From: Actomonas sp051209155
GTDB lineage: Bacteria; Verrucomicrobiota; Verrucomicrobiia; Opitutales; Opitutaceae
Assembly (NCBI GenBank): GCA_051209155.1
Contig: JBPJGB010000001.1
Reading direction: 5' to 3' (one strand)
DNA: 64,000 bases
Part shown: piece by piece, positions 50,561 through 59,287 of the stretch
Numbering within the stretch: the stretch's first letter is position 1
Layout: each line of letters begins with the position of its first letter
Notes under the pieces: model-generated
Database searches by the model: none
What the model was told of the DNA's origin: nothing
The model's input: the letters and a program-made list of their open reading frames with translations, nothing else
Position numbers and translations under genes: made by a program

Positions 50561-50601
50561 GTTGTGCGAGGGCGCGGGGGGTGTTGCGCGGGGGGCTGGG
50601 G

Positions 50602-51753
50602 TTATTTGAGGCCGAGGAAGGTGGCGACGGTGGCGATGGCGGGGGCGATGCGGTGGGGGCGGGGGCATTGGCGGCCGATTGTGCGCAGGCGGCCGGCGGG
50701 GCGGTCGGCCTTGAGGTCGGCGTGGCCGATGAGGTGGTCGCCGGCAAGGAGGGGCAACGCGTAGTAACCACGCTGGCGTTTGGCGGCGGGGGTGTAGACC
50801 TCCCAGGTGTAGTCGAAGCCCCAGAGCTTTTGGACGACCTTCCTATCCAGGATGAGCGGATCGAGCGGGGCGATCAGGCGCGGCGCGGGCGGCGGCGGCG
50901 CGGTCCCGGCGACGGCGGCTTCCAGCAGGGGGCGGTCTTCGCGCAGGACGTAGAGCGGCGGGCAGTTCTGCACGGTGAGGGGCTGCACGAGGTCGGCGAC
51001 GAGGGGAAGCTCATCGCGGGAGAGCGTGACGAGGCGGTGTTGACGCAGTTTAAGGTGGGCGATCCATCGGGCGGTGGCGCGGGCGGTGGGGCGCGGTTGC
51101 GCGAGGACGGCGGCGGGGAGGAGGCGCTCGGGCAGGTCGTAGACGCGGCGGCCGTTGAGGCGGCGGGCGATGAGGAGGCGGCCGTGGGCGAAGAGTTTGT
51201 CCAAGACCACTTTGACGAGGCGCGAGGAGTTCCAGCCGTTGTGGCTGCGGGCGTCGTGGTCGAAGTGTTCGGAGGCGAGGGCACCGCGGGTCTCGATCTC
51301 GGCGAGCACTTGCGTGGCGAGCCGGCGTTCGGGGGCGGTGAGTTTGCCGCCCCAGGAACCGGGCAGACGCGAGCGGCGGGCCATGAGGCTTTGCAGGTGC
51401 GGCCAGGCTTCCGTGGTGAAAGCGGCGAGCACGATGCGGCCGGGGTGGAAGTGTTCGAAGGCGGTGCGTTCTTCGGCGGGGAGCGTCGGGGTGCCGTGCA
51501 CGGCGTCGTCGTCGAGCCCATGCACGTGGCGGTGCAGGTCGCCTTCGTGGTAACCGACGACGCGGGTGCGGGCGATGTGCTCGTGCATGCGTCCGCAGAC
51601 GTTGATGGGGTCGATCTGGATGAAACCGTGGTGGACGAGCCCTGAGCCGAGATCGGGGTGCGGCACGGTGAGGCCGGTGGCGAGCAGGGCGAAGTGGCGC
51701 GCGGCCTCGGGGGAGACGTTGAGCGCGGGAACGAGACGCGGGCGGGCGGGCAC
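50602..51753 (-). CDS. YcaQ-like DNA glycosylase / winged-helix protein
   Basis: A 383-residue protein of the YcaQ / AlkX family, which unhooks DNA interstrand crosslinks. It has the conserved QIDPINVCGRMHEHI near residue 47, HNGWNSSRLVKVVLDKL, and WTYEVYTPAAKRQRGYY-type sequence as FDYTWEVYTPAAKRQRGYY, ending in the LPLLAGDHLIGHADLKADR typical of the family. A catalytic QxD-type motif is seen as QID. The position near recQ is compatible with a repair role, by context only. Confidence 0.82.
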   Translation of the reverse strand: MPARPRLVPALNVSPEAARHFALLATGLTVPHPDLGSGLVHHGFIQIDPINVCGRMHEHIARTRVVGYHEGDLHRHVHGLDDDAVHGTPTLPAEERTAFEHFHPGRIVLAAFTTEAWPHLQSLMARRSRLPGSWGGKLTAPERRLATQVLAEIETRGALASEHFDHDARSHNGWNSSRLVKVVLDKLFAHGRLLIARRLNGRRVYDLPERLLPAAVLAQPRPTARATARWIAHLKLRQHRLVTLSRDELPLVADLVQPLTVQNCPPLYVLREDRPLLEAAVAGTAPPPPAPRLIAPLDPLILDRKVVQKLWGFDYTWEVYTPAAKRQRGYYALPLLAGDHLIGHADLKADRPAGRLRTIGRQCPRPHRIAPAIATVATFLGLK

Positions 51754-51789
51754 GGCGCGAGCAAGCGGGGTTGGGCGCGGGGTCTCGAC

Positions 51790-51826
51790 AAAAAAAGGCC
51801 GCCATCCCGATGAAGGGGACGGCGGC
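51790..51826 (-). terminator. rho-independent terminator on the minus strand
   Basis: On the minus strand, GCCGCCGTCCC pairs with GGGATGGCGGC (one mismatch) and is followed by C and seven T. It lies 29 bases after the stop of the 52-residue gene at 51855 and is followed by the ycaQ-like gene. Confidence 0.8.
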
Positions 51827-51854
51827 GCAGACGGACAGCAGATCGCGTTTTGTT

Positions 51855-52013
51855 TTAACGAATCAGCCGTTCGTAAATCTGACCTTCTGGTTTCCAGTCG
51901 CGGTAGTCGGAATCGAGGGTGTCGATCCAGGCGAGTTGAACCTGATCACGCAGCCAGTCGGCGACGCGACGGGTGCGCAGTTGGATGAGATGGAGGAGTT
52001 GGGTGGTGGCCAT
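51855..52013 (-). CDS. 52-residue protein of unknown function
   Basis: A short protein, MATTQLLHLIQLRTRRVADW onward, with alternating basic and aromatic residues and a C-terminal GQIYERLIR. I do not recognise it. Support for a real gene is native-looking codon use and a strong terminator 29 bases after the stop. No clear ribosome-binding site was found before the ATG at 52013; an upstream ATG at 52097 would add 28 less likely residues. Confidence 0.5.
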   Translation of the reverse strand: MATTQLLHLIQLRTRRVADWLRDQVQLAWIDTLDSDYRDWKPEGQIYERLIR

Positions 52014-52089
52014 ACGGTGGGAACGGGTTGCGGTGATGTTTCCGTATAATACCCCGTTCGCCGGCGAAGGTTGCCGACCTGCTCGGAAA

Positions 52090-52110
52090 TTTCGCACGTA
52101 TTCGTGCGAC
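52090..52110 (-). terminator. weak hairpin between two small genes
   Basis: TCGCACG pairs with CGTGCGA over a TATT loop, followed on the minus strand by AAATTT. It may attenuate the transcript of the 62-residue gene. Confidence 0.3.
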
Positions 52111-52122
52111 TGAAGCGGCCTA

Positions 52123-52311
52123 TCAGGCTTGGACGTTGAGGGACTTGCCGACGGTTTCGGGCAAGGCGGCGTGAGCTTTTTTTACCGGCAGGTGCAGGCC
52201 CTCGGCGAGGGCGTTTTTGGCGGCGGCGTCCTGTTCGACAGCTTCCTTTTTGACGAGGGCTTGGTAGACTTCGTGACGACGGGCGACATTCTCGGCTCGG
52301 GCTGCATCCAT
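52123..52311 (-). CDS. 62-residue protein of unknown function
   Basis: A small Ala/Lys-rich helical protein (MDAARAENVARRHEVYQALV at the start, ending GKSLNVQA). I do not recognise a family. It starts at 52311 and lies just downstream of the spermidine-synthase-like gene on the same strand, so it may be cotranscribed with it. The prediction rests on codon use and strand context only. Confidence 0.45.
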   Translation of the reverse strand: MDAARAENVARRHEVYQALVKKEAVEQDAAAKNALAEGLHLPVKKAHAALPETVGKSLNVQA

Positions 52312-52448
52312 GGGCCAAAGTCTAGCAGACTTGCGGTCCGCAGGGGAATCGGGCTGATGCCCCGGCGGGCTTGGGTAGAACCACGCAGCGGTCGAGCGGA
52401 GGGCAGGGGAAGACGCGGTCGGGGACGTCCGCATCCACTTGCCGGTGG

Positions 52449-53177
52449 CTATTCGGCCAGGCGGCAGACGTAGACGGTGCTTTCGGAATCCCGGTGCAGG
52501 AAGGGGTTGGGGAAGGCGACGACGTGGGTATCGACGGTGGCGAAGACCTGGCGGAGGTTGTGCAGGAAGCGGTCTTCGGGCGGGTCGTCGGACCACAGGC
52601 CGAAGACGCCGCCGGGATGGAGTCGGGCTTGGGCGAAGGCGCGCAACCCGGCCTCATCGTAGAAGGCCGCGTGGCGCGGGTGCAGCAGGTGGTCGGGCGA
52701 GTGGTCGATATCCAGGAGGATGGCGTGAAAACGACGGCCGGGTTGCTCGGGATCGTAGCCGTCGCTGTCGGCGGCGGAGAGGGCAAAGAAGTCGCCGTGC
52801 ACGAAGCGGCAGCGCGGGTCGGCGGTGAGTTTGGGGCCCAGGGGCACGAGTCCGCGTTGGTGCCAATCGATGACCGGGGCGAGGTAGTCGACGACGAGCA
52901 GGGATCCGACGTGGTCGTGTTGCAGGGCGGCCCAGGCGGTGAAACCGAGACCGAGTCCGCCGACCACGATGTCGGCCGAGGGCGCCTTCACCTGGACGAG
53001 GCTGAGGTGGGAGAGCTCCTCTTCGACTTTGGTGAAGAGCGACGACATGAGGTAGTCTTGGCCGAGCTTCACCTCGTGGATCTCGCGGTTATCGAACATC
53101 TTGAGCACCTGGCGGCGCAGGCTCACCGGACCGAGCGGGGTATTTTGGTAATCGAGCTCCTCGAAGTTGGCGGACAT
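52449..53177 (-). CDS. spermidine-synthase-like SAM-binding protein
   Basis: A 242-residue protein with a SAM/aminopropyl-donor fold: IVVGGLGLGFTAWAAL near residue 71 as the nucleotide motif, then FHAILLDIDHSPDH and GGVFGLWSDDPPEDRF. The layout matches stand-alone spermidine-synthase-like proteins of unknown substrate rather than true SpeE, because the usual gate-keeping DG-DE motifs are not visible. The ATG at 53177 is used; a longer reading upstream is not conserved-looking. Confidence 0.75.
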   Translation of the reverse strand: MSANFEELDYQNTPLGPVSLRRQVLKMFDNREIHEVKLGQDYLMSSLFTKVEEELSHLSLVQVKAPSADIVVGGLGLGFTAWAALQHDHVGSLLVVDYLAPVIDWHQRGLVPLGPKLTADPRCRFVHGDFFALSAADSDGYDPEQPGRRFHAILLDIDHSPDHLLHPRHAAFYDEAGLRAFAQARLHPGGVFGLWSDDPPEDRFLHNLRQVFATVDTHVVAFPNPFLHRDSESTVYVCRLAE

Positions 53178-53302
53178 GGGGCGATGACGGCAGCTTGCCG
53201 GGGCGGGCGCAAGGACCACTCGCTTGCGCTCGCGGCTGCGTGGTAGTGGGAATTCTGCGATCGGGAGTGGACAGGGGGCGGGTTGGCTGAATGTTGGCGC
53301 GC

Positions 53303-54109
53303 ATGAGCAGGGATGCATCCACGCCGGTCAATGACGCGGAATCGGGCCTCGAGGTCCGGACCTTCTTTGTGCGCGAGCGCAATGCGCTGTTGGCGCAGGC
53401 TGACTTCGGCCCCTTGTTCGTGGATTATTACCTCCACCTGAACGATCACGGCATCAAGCTGTCGCCGGAGCATGACGCCATGTTCAAGCGAGCGCTGGCG
53501 GGTTTCGTCCTGCACTGCGCGTCGCGGCCGTGGAACGAGATGACGGCGTGGACGATCAATTTCCAGCAGCCGCTGGTGAACCTGTTCCTCACCGGTGACA
53601 ATGAGAATGGCGCGGTCACCGGGCGGGTGTTTGACGAGAACGTGAAGCAGATGGCAGACAACCTGTTCTACGCCGATGTGATTCGCGGTCGCGGCGAGAA
53701 GCGGCGGAGCTCGGTGGGTTTCACCGGCGACGATGCGCTGGTGGCGGTGGAGGCGTTCTACCGGCAGAGCGAACAGCGCGGCGCGCGCTATTTTCAACTG
53801 GCCGAAGAAACCTTCGCGCTGGTGAGTGAGCACCCGGACTGCGACATGGCCTGGTTTGAGTCACTCGATGGAGATGCGGTGACCCATATCCACGAAACGG
53901 AGACGACGAACCTGATGGAGCGGCGGATCCAGCGCTGGCACTGTGGCTGCAATCAGCAACGCATGTTGCAGGTCCTGGCGCCGGCGTTTCAGGCGGAGGG
54001 CGACGAGCTGTTTGCGGGCGACCCGGCGATCGAGATCCGTTGTCCGCGCTGCAGCGCGCGTCACGTGGTCACGCGCGAGGCCTTGGAAGCGTTCGTCGCC
54101 GCGCAGTAG
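53303..54109 (+). CDS. hslO: Hsp33-family redox chaperone
   Basis: A 268-residue chaperone activated by oxidation. The N-terminal half has Hsp33-like MTAWTINFQQPLVNLFLTGD, and the C-terminal zinc-switch cysteines appear as CGC (WHCGCNQQRM) and CPRC (RCPRCSARHV). The two pairs match the C-x-C ... C-x-x-C zinc motif. The ATG at 53303 is used; an ATG at 53291 adds four residues. Its last 49 bases overlap the end of the convergent giant PEP-CTERM gene. Confidence 0.88.
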   Translation: MSRDASTPVNDAESGLEVRTFFVRERNALLAQADFGPLFVDYYLHLNDHGIKLSPEHDAMFKRALAGFVLHCASRPWNEMTAWTINFQQPLVNLFLTGDNENGAVTGRVFDENVKQMADNLFYADVIRGRGEKRRSSVGFTGDDALVAVEAFYRQSEQRGARYFQLAEETFALVSEHPDCDMAWFESLDGDAVTHIHETETTNLMERRIQRWHCGCNQQRMLQVLAPAFQAEGDELFAGDPAIEIRCPRCSARHVVTREALEAFVAAQ

Positions 54110-57100
54110 GCGCGGCGTTTGCGCCAGAGGAATCCCGCGAGGGCGATGCCCATGAAGATGGCGCCGTAGGTGGACGGCTCGGGCACGGTGATCTCGTTGG
54201 CGCCGTAGTCGTAGGTGAGCCAGATGGTCTCGGCGGCGGTGAAGCCCTGGAAGGTGATCTGGGCGGTCGTGCTGTTGCGATTGTCGAGGGTCGCGCCGGA
54301 GAAGTTGGTGGCGGTCCACAGGTCGTAGAAGCTGGCCCAGCCGGTGGCGGTGACGGCGGCGCCGGGGTCAATGATGAGGGTGCCGATGTTGAAAGTGGCG
54401 ACGTCGACACCGGCGAAGTCGATGACGGTGTCGCCGGTGATGTGGAGGGTGCCAACGTTGAAGGTGGTGCCGGCGTTGACGAGGTTGAGGGTGGTGTTGG
54501 CGCCGAGCTCGAGGGTGCCGCCGAAGGTGAAATTGGCGGCGATGTTGAGGGTGTTGGAGGCGGTGAGCTCCATCGTGCCGGTGGAGCCGGTGCCGTCGGC
54601 CGCGCCGATGGTGCCGCCGTTGAGGGTAAGGATGCCGTCGACGTCGAGGACACCGGTAAAGGCGCTGGTGTTGCCGAGCTGGTCGATGGTGAGGTCACCG
54701 CCGGAGGCGATGGTGAGGGTGCCGGAGCCGTTGAGGTCGGCGATGGTCTCGGTGTAGGCGCCGACGTTGAAGGTGCCGGCGGCGCCGAGGTTGATGTCCA
54801 TCGTATCCGTGAGGATATTACTGGCGCCGAGCGCGAAGGTGCCGGCGTTCACGTTGGTGGTGGCGTAGGTGTTGATGCCGGTGACGGTGAGGGTGCCGGC
54901 GCCGTTCTTCTCCAGGGTGTTGAAGGTGTTGTTGCCGGTGAAGGTGGTGTTGCCGATGGACTCGACGGTGAGGGTCTTACCGGAGCCGGTGATGTTGCCG
55001 CCGATGGTGAGGGAGGCGCCGGACTCGGTCTGGATCTCGCTGTTGGCGGTGAGGGTGACGTTGCCGGCCCAGGAGTTGGTGGTGCCGGTGAGCGCGCGCA
55101 AGGCGCCGGTCCCATCGGAGTTATGGCCGGTGCCGGCGAGCTGGAGGGATTCGGCGCCGATGGTCACGCCATTGAGCTGGAGCTGGGCGCCGGAAAGGAC
55201 CTGGGTGCCGCCGGCGACGGCGCCGAGGCCGGAGTTGTTGTCGACGCGCACGATGCCGTCGGAGACCTTGGCGGTGCCGGTGAAGGTGTTGGCGCCGCCG
55301 AGGACGAGGGTGCCGTCGCCGGTCTTGTTGAAGCCGCCGTTGGAGAGGACGGCGTTGATCTGCAAGGTGGAGCCGCTGTTCACGACGATCGACTTGGCGG
55401 CGTCGTTGTTCATGCCGAGGCGACCGTCGATGGTGGAGGTGGCGTTGTTGGAGGCGGTGAGGGTGCCGATGATGTCGAGACGGTCGCCGGTGCCGGAGTT
55501 ATTCTTCGCTTCGATGGTGCCGCCGTTCAGCGTGACGTGGTTGACGGTCTCCTTGTGCCCCTGGAGGTCCCAGTAGCCATCGGCGTTGATGGTGACGTTG
55601 GAGGTGTTGGCGATGAGTTCGCTGGAGACGTCGACGCCGCTCTCGTAGAGACCTTGTTGGAGGATGGCGGAGCCGGCGGCGCCGATACCGTCGCCGATGA
55701 CAACGGTGCCTTTCATGCCGGAGTTCTCGTTGTTGTAGGTGTTGAGGATGGTGGTGCCTTCGTTGAGGTAGAAGGCGGTGGAGGCGCTGAGGATGGAGGG
55801 ATAGGCCTCGCCGTGGTTGAGGGTGAGGGTGCCGGAGCCGGTTTTGGTGACGTTGCCGGTGTTGGTGAAATCGGCCTCAAACACGATGTTACCGCCGTTG
55901 GTGTTGAGGGTGAGGTTGTAGCCGCCCAGGTAAAAGTAGGGGGAATTGGACTGGGTGCCGAGCGTGAGGGTATCGGAGGTGGCGCTGATGGTGGTGTGGC
56001 CGGTGAGGGTGAAGGGGGCGTCGAGGGTGTTGTTGCCCGAGGAGCTGACGACGGCGCCGGCGCCGCCCACGCCGGTGCCGGCGAGGTTGATCATGGTTTC
56101 GCTCGCGGCAGAAATGCCACCGGTGAGTTGCAGCGTGCCGCCGGATTGAACGGTGGTGGTGCCGCCGCCGGAACCGAGGGCGTTGTTGGAGCTGGCGACG
56201 AGGGTGGAGCCGGAGGTGACGGTGACGTTGCCGGAGTAGCTGTTGTTGCCGGAAAGGGTGAGTTGGCCGGCGGTGGTGGTGACCGCGCCAGTGCCGGAGA
56301 TGGTGCCGGCATAGCTGTTGTTGCCGGAGAGGTTGTTGAGGGTGCCCTGGTTGGTGAGGGCCTCGGCGCCGACGGCGATGTTGTTGGCGAGAGAGAGGGT
56401 GGCGCCGCTGCTGACGGTGGTGCCGGCGCCGGTGGAGCCAAGGGCGGCGCTGTGGGCGGCGACGAGGGTGCCGGCGGCGACGGTGGTGGTGCCGGTGTGG
56501 GTGTTGGCGCCGGAAAGGGTGAGTGTGCCGGTGCCGGATTTGGAGACATTGCCACTGCCCGATAGGACGCCGCCGGCCGTGAGGGAGGCGCCGCTGGAAA
56601 CGCCGATGCTGGCAGCGGAGCCGAGCGCGATGTTGCCCGACCAGGTGTTGCTGCCGGTGGTGTTGGCGAGCGCGCCGTTGCCGGCGGTGCCGGTGCCATT
56701 GAGGATGAGCGACTGGTCGTAGGTGCCGCCGGAGGTGGCGAGTTCGAGGGTGCCGCCGGTGGAGACGGTGACGCCGGAGGTGTTGCCGAGGCCGGCGGTG
56801 TTGCTCACGCGCAGGGTGCCGGCGGATACGGTGGTGGAGCCGGAGTAGGTGTTGGTGCCACCGAGGACGAGGGTGCCGGTGTTGGCTTTGGTGAGATTGC
56901 CGGAGCCTGAGATGGTGCCGGCGTTGGTGGTGAGGGTGGTGCCGGAGGCGACGCGGATGGTGGAGGCGCTGGCGAGGGCGATGTTGCCGGTGAGGGTGTT
57001 GTTGCCGCTGGTATTGGCGAGGGCACCCGCACTGGCGGCGCCGGTGCCGTTGAGGGTGAGCGACTCGGCGTTGAAAGTCGTGCCGGTGCCGGTGAGCGAG

Positions 57101-57783
57101 AGCGTGCCGCCGGAGCTCACCGTGGTGCCGGCGGAAGTGGCGCCGAGGGCGGCGGCGTTGGAAATGGCGACCGTGCCGGAGGAAATGGTGGTGGCGCCGG
57201 CGTAGTTGTTGGCGGCGGAAAGGGTGAGCGTGCCGGAGCCGGTCTTGGTGAGTCCGCCGGAACCGGAGACCACGCCACTGAAGGCGAAATCGTTGGCCAC
57301 GTTGGTCGCGAGCAGGATGAGCGTGGCGGAGTTGAGAGAGAGGCCGCCGTCGAAGATGAGGTCGCCCGAGGTCGAGGTGATCGACCAGGTTTGGTTGCTG
57401 CTGAGGGACAGCGGCACCGAGAAGGTCTGCACACCGTTGGACGCACTGGTGATGCCGTAGGTGTTGAGCAGGGTGAGGTCGCCGGCGCCGTAAAAGGTGA
57501 TCGAGTCATTGAGCGTGCTGGCGAAGCGGATGCCGCCGGTGGTGTCGGCGGCGGTGACCTCGATCGCGGTCAGCAGGCCATTGGTATCGAACAAGGCACG
57601 CTCGGTGGAGGTGTCGGGCTCGTCGTTGCCGGACCAGTTCTGGCGGCGGTTCCAGTCGTCCTGGGCGCTGTTGTTGCCCGTCCACGTGCGATCGGTTTGG
57701 GCAAAGAGACCCGACGCAGCCGCGAAAGCGCCGAGAAGCAGCGTGCAGAAGCGGCGACGAGGAAGGGCAGAACAGGAGCGCAT
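54061..57783 (-). CDS. giant autotransporter-repeat protein with PEP-CTERM signal
   Basis: A 1240-residue exported protein. It has a signal peptide (LLLGAFAAASGLFAQ), a short N-terminal beta segment, then at least a dozen copies of the autotransporter-associated beta-strand repeat (T-GSGTLTLSGANT pattern, such as SGSGGLTKTGSGTLTLSA, VSKSGTGTLTLSG, GDGTLVLGGANTFTG), which should fold as a right-handed beta helix. The end carries a PEP-CTERM signal, VPEPSTYGAIFMGIALAGF, followed by an Arg-rich block and an unusual extra 14-residue tail (CAATNASKASRVTT). It is likely a cell-surface or extracellular adhesin sorted by exosortase. The last 49 bases overlap the hslO gene on the other strand. Confidence 0.92.
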   Translation of the reverse strand: MRSCSALPRRRFCTLLLGAFAAASGLFAQTDRTWTGNNSAQDDWNRRQNWSGNDEPDTSTERALFDTNGLLTAIEVTAADTTGGIRFASTLNDSITFYGAGDLTLLNTYGITSASNGVQTFSVPLSLSSNQTWSITSTSGDLIFDGGLSLNSATLILLATNVANDFAFSGVVSGSGGLTKTGSGTLTLSAANNYAGATTISSGTVAISNAAALGATSAGTTVSSGGTLSLTGTGTTFNAESLTLNGTGAASAGALANTSGNNTLTGNIALASASTIRVASGTTLTTNAGTISGSGNLTKANTGTLVLGGTNTYSGSTTVSAGTLRVSNTAGLGNTSGVTVSTGGTLELATSGGTYDQSLILNGTGTAGNGALANTTGSNTWSGNIALGSAASIGVSSGASLTAGGVLSGSGNVSKSGTGTLTLSGANTHTGTTTVAAGTLVAAHSAALGSTGAGTTVSSGATLSLANNIAVGAEALTNQGTLNNLSGNNSYAGTISGTGAVTTTAGQLTLSGNNSYSGNVTVTSGSTLVASSNNALGSGGGTTTVQSGGTLQLTGGISAASETMINLAGTGVGGAGAVVSSSGNNTLDAPFTLTGHTTISATSDTLTLGTQSNSPYFYLGGYNLTLNTNGGNIVFEADFTNTGNVTKTGSGTLTLNHGEAYPSILSASTAFYLNEGTTILNTYNNENSGMKGTVVIGDGIGAAGSAILQQGLYESGVDVSSELIANTSNVTINADGYWDLQGHKETVNHVTLNGGTIEAKNNSGTGDRLDIIGTLTASNNATSTIDGRLGMNNDAAKSIVVNSGSTLQINAVLSNGGFNKTGDGTLVLGGANTFTGTAKVSDGIVRVDNNSGLGAVAGGTQVLSGAQLQLNGVTIGAESLQLAGTGHNSDGTGALRALTGTTNSWAGNVTLTANSEIQTESGASLTIGGNITGSGKTLTVESIGNTTFTGNNTFNTLEKNGAGTLTVTGINTYATTNVNAGTFALGASNILTDTMDINLGAAGTFNVGAYTETIADLNGSGTLTIASGGDLTIDQLGNTSAFTGVLDVDGILTLNGGTIGAADGTGSTGTMELTASNTLNIAANFTFGGTLELGANTTLNLVNAGTTFNVGTLHITGDTVIDFAGVDVATFNIGTLIIDPGAAVTATGWASFYDLWTATNFSGATLDNRNSTTAQITFQGFTAAETIWLTYDYGANEITVPEPSTYGAIFMGIALAGFLWRKRRAYCAATNASKASRVTT

Positions 57784-58034
57784 GGAGATTCGTGCGGAAA
57801 CGCAGCACTGAAGAGGCCAGATAACTCGACCAAAGAAGGGTGAGTCTTGCGGGGGCGATATGAAATTCAGTGGTATCTACGTGTAGTTGTTCTTCGCGAA
57901 TTTCGTGGGTCGCTTTGGCGAACTCAATAGCGCTTGAGGCCGATTACAAAGACGCCGAAGGACGGGTGGGTCCGATTGGATTGACTGATTAAAGCGCTGT
58001 TCAAAGCACCGAACTTGGGTGATGAACGGAGGTG
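57784..58034. other. gap between giant protein and pnuC
   Basis: This 251-base divergent gap includes a loose inverted repeat AGCGCTT (57930) and AAAGCGCT (57991). I see no known NAD- or thiamine-type riboswitch fold and no gene. Confidence 0.4.
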
Positions 58035-58661
58035 ATGCCGTCTTGGATAAGTGAAGTCATCCATGGGTTCCGCGAAGGGAGTCCGCTGGACCAATTGAAT
58101 CTGGTGTTGGGAATCGCCGGGGTGCTGCTGATGATTCGGCGCAACCTGTGGGCGTTTCCGGTGGGCCTGGTGGCGGTGACGGTGCAGGGCGTGCTCTTTT
58201 GGCGGGCGACGTTTTATGCGGACGCGAAGCTGCAGGTGTTTTTCTTCGGCTGTCTGGCTTACGGCTGGTGGCACTGGGTGAAACACAAGGGCAATGCGCC
58301 CGAGCTGCCGATCACGACGCAGGGTTGGTCGGCGCGAGCGGGCTGGTTGGCGGCGGCGACCGGGCTCACGCTGATTTGGGGCTGGTGGCAGAGCACGCAC
58401 ACGGATGCGGCGATGCCCTATCGCGACACGTTCATCGCCTCGTTCAGCATGGCGGCGCAGGTGCTGCAGGTGCGCAAACGCCTGGAGAACTGGGCCGGTT
58501 GGGTCGCGGTCAACAGCGTGGCGGTCGTAACCTACTGGGCGGCCGGGCTGGCCTACACCTCGTTTCTCTACGCGGTGTTTTTAGTGATGGGGCTGACGGG
58601 GTGGTGGAGTTGGTGGCGGGCGATGCAAGCCGAGCGCGCCGGGGAGACCGAGCATGTCTAA
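58035..58661 (+). CDS. pnuC: nicotinamide riboside transporter PnuC
   Basis: A 208-residue membrane protein with about seven helices, importing nicotinamide riboside for NAD salvage. Family features are SPLDQLNLVLGIAGVLLMIRRN, FYADAKLQVFFFGCLAYGWW, the WxxW-type aromatics and YTSFLYAVFLVMGLTGWWSW. The ATG at 58035 has GGAGG overlapping close upstream; a GTG at 58032 is next to it. Its stop overlaps the NadR gene by 8 bases, so transport and kinase are co-translated. Confidence 0.94.
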   Translation: MPSWISEVIHGFREGSPLDQLNLVLGIAGVLLMIRRNLWAFPVGLVAVTVQGVLFWRATFYADAKLQVFFFGCLAYGWWHWVKHKGNAPELPITTQGWSARAGWLAAATGLTLIWGWWQSTHTDAAMPYRDTFIASFSMAAQVLQVRKRLENWAGWVAVNSVAVVTYWAAGLAYTSFLYAVFLVMGLTGWWSWWRAMQAERAGETEHV

Positions 58662-59193
58662 AGCCGTAAGACGCGTCGCGATCATCGGGGCGGAATCGAC
58701 CGGCAAGTCGGCCCTGGCGGCGGCGCTCGCGGAGCGTTGGGGTGAAACGTGGGCGGTGGAGGCGGTGCGGGCGTTTTGGGATCGACGCGCGGGGCGGATC
58801 ACGTCGTGGGATTTGGCCACCATCGCGCGTGGGCAGATCGTCAACGAGGAGGTGGCGGCGTTGGCCGCGCGTCGGGTGGTGTTCTGCGATACCGATCTGA
58901 CGACCAATGTTTTTTGGGCTGACGCGATGTATGGCGGACATATCGCACCGTGGGTGCGGGAGGAGGCGGCGCGGCGGCGGGAGCGTTATGCCTTGTTTCT
59001 ATGGTGTGAGACGGACCTGCCCTGGGAGGCGGACCCGCAACGCTGTTTCGACGATCCGGAGGCGTGGCAGGCGGCGGCCGCGCGGCTGCGGTCGGCGTAT
59101 GCGGACGTGGCGGATCGTATCGCGGTGGTGAGTGGGGCGGGCGAGGCGCGGGTGGCGAGCGCGGTCGCTGCGCTGCGCGAGCACGGTCTATGA
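58654..59193 (+). CDS. NadR-type ribosylnicotinamide kinase domain protein
   Basis: A 179-residue P-loop protein resembling the kinase domain of NadR, which phosphorylates imported nicotinamide riboside. The P-loop is GAESTGKSALAAALAE near residue 12, with VEAVRAFWD and ITSWDLATIARGQ as the family signature region. It lacks the adenylyltransferase and repressor domains. It overlaps pnuC by 8 bases, a standard pairing for NAD salvage. Confidence 0.88.
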   Translation: MSKAVRRVAIIGAESTGKSALAAALAERWGETWAVEAVRAFWDRRAGRITSWDLATIARGQIVNEEVAALAARRVVFCDTDLTTNVFWADAMYGGHIAPWVREEAARRRERYALFLWCETDLPWEADPQRCFDDPEAWQAAAARLRSAYADVADRIAVVSGAGEARVASAVAALREHGL

Positions 59194-59287
59194 ACACGTG
59201 GTGGCGCCCTGGGCGACGTTCAGCGCGGTCGGGGGTGGCGATCGGTGCCGGATTGTGGTCGAGTCGGCACAACCCCGATTTATCCCC

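Noticed and set aside
52123..52596. A 157-residue reading of the 62-residue gene
   Set aside because: The upstream part overlaps the spermidine-synthase-like gene in another frame and is Arg/Pro-rich as in shadow frames.
54040..56565. An 841-residue Gly/Val-rich frame antisense to the autotransporter-repeat gene
   Set aside because: Its low-complexity composition is the complement of the Ser/Thr/Gly repeats; the minus-strand gene has a signal peptide and PEP-CTERM end.
57931..58000. An NAD-sensing riboswitch upstream of pnuC
   Set aside because: The only structure is a loose 7-base inverted repeat; no known motif could be placed.
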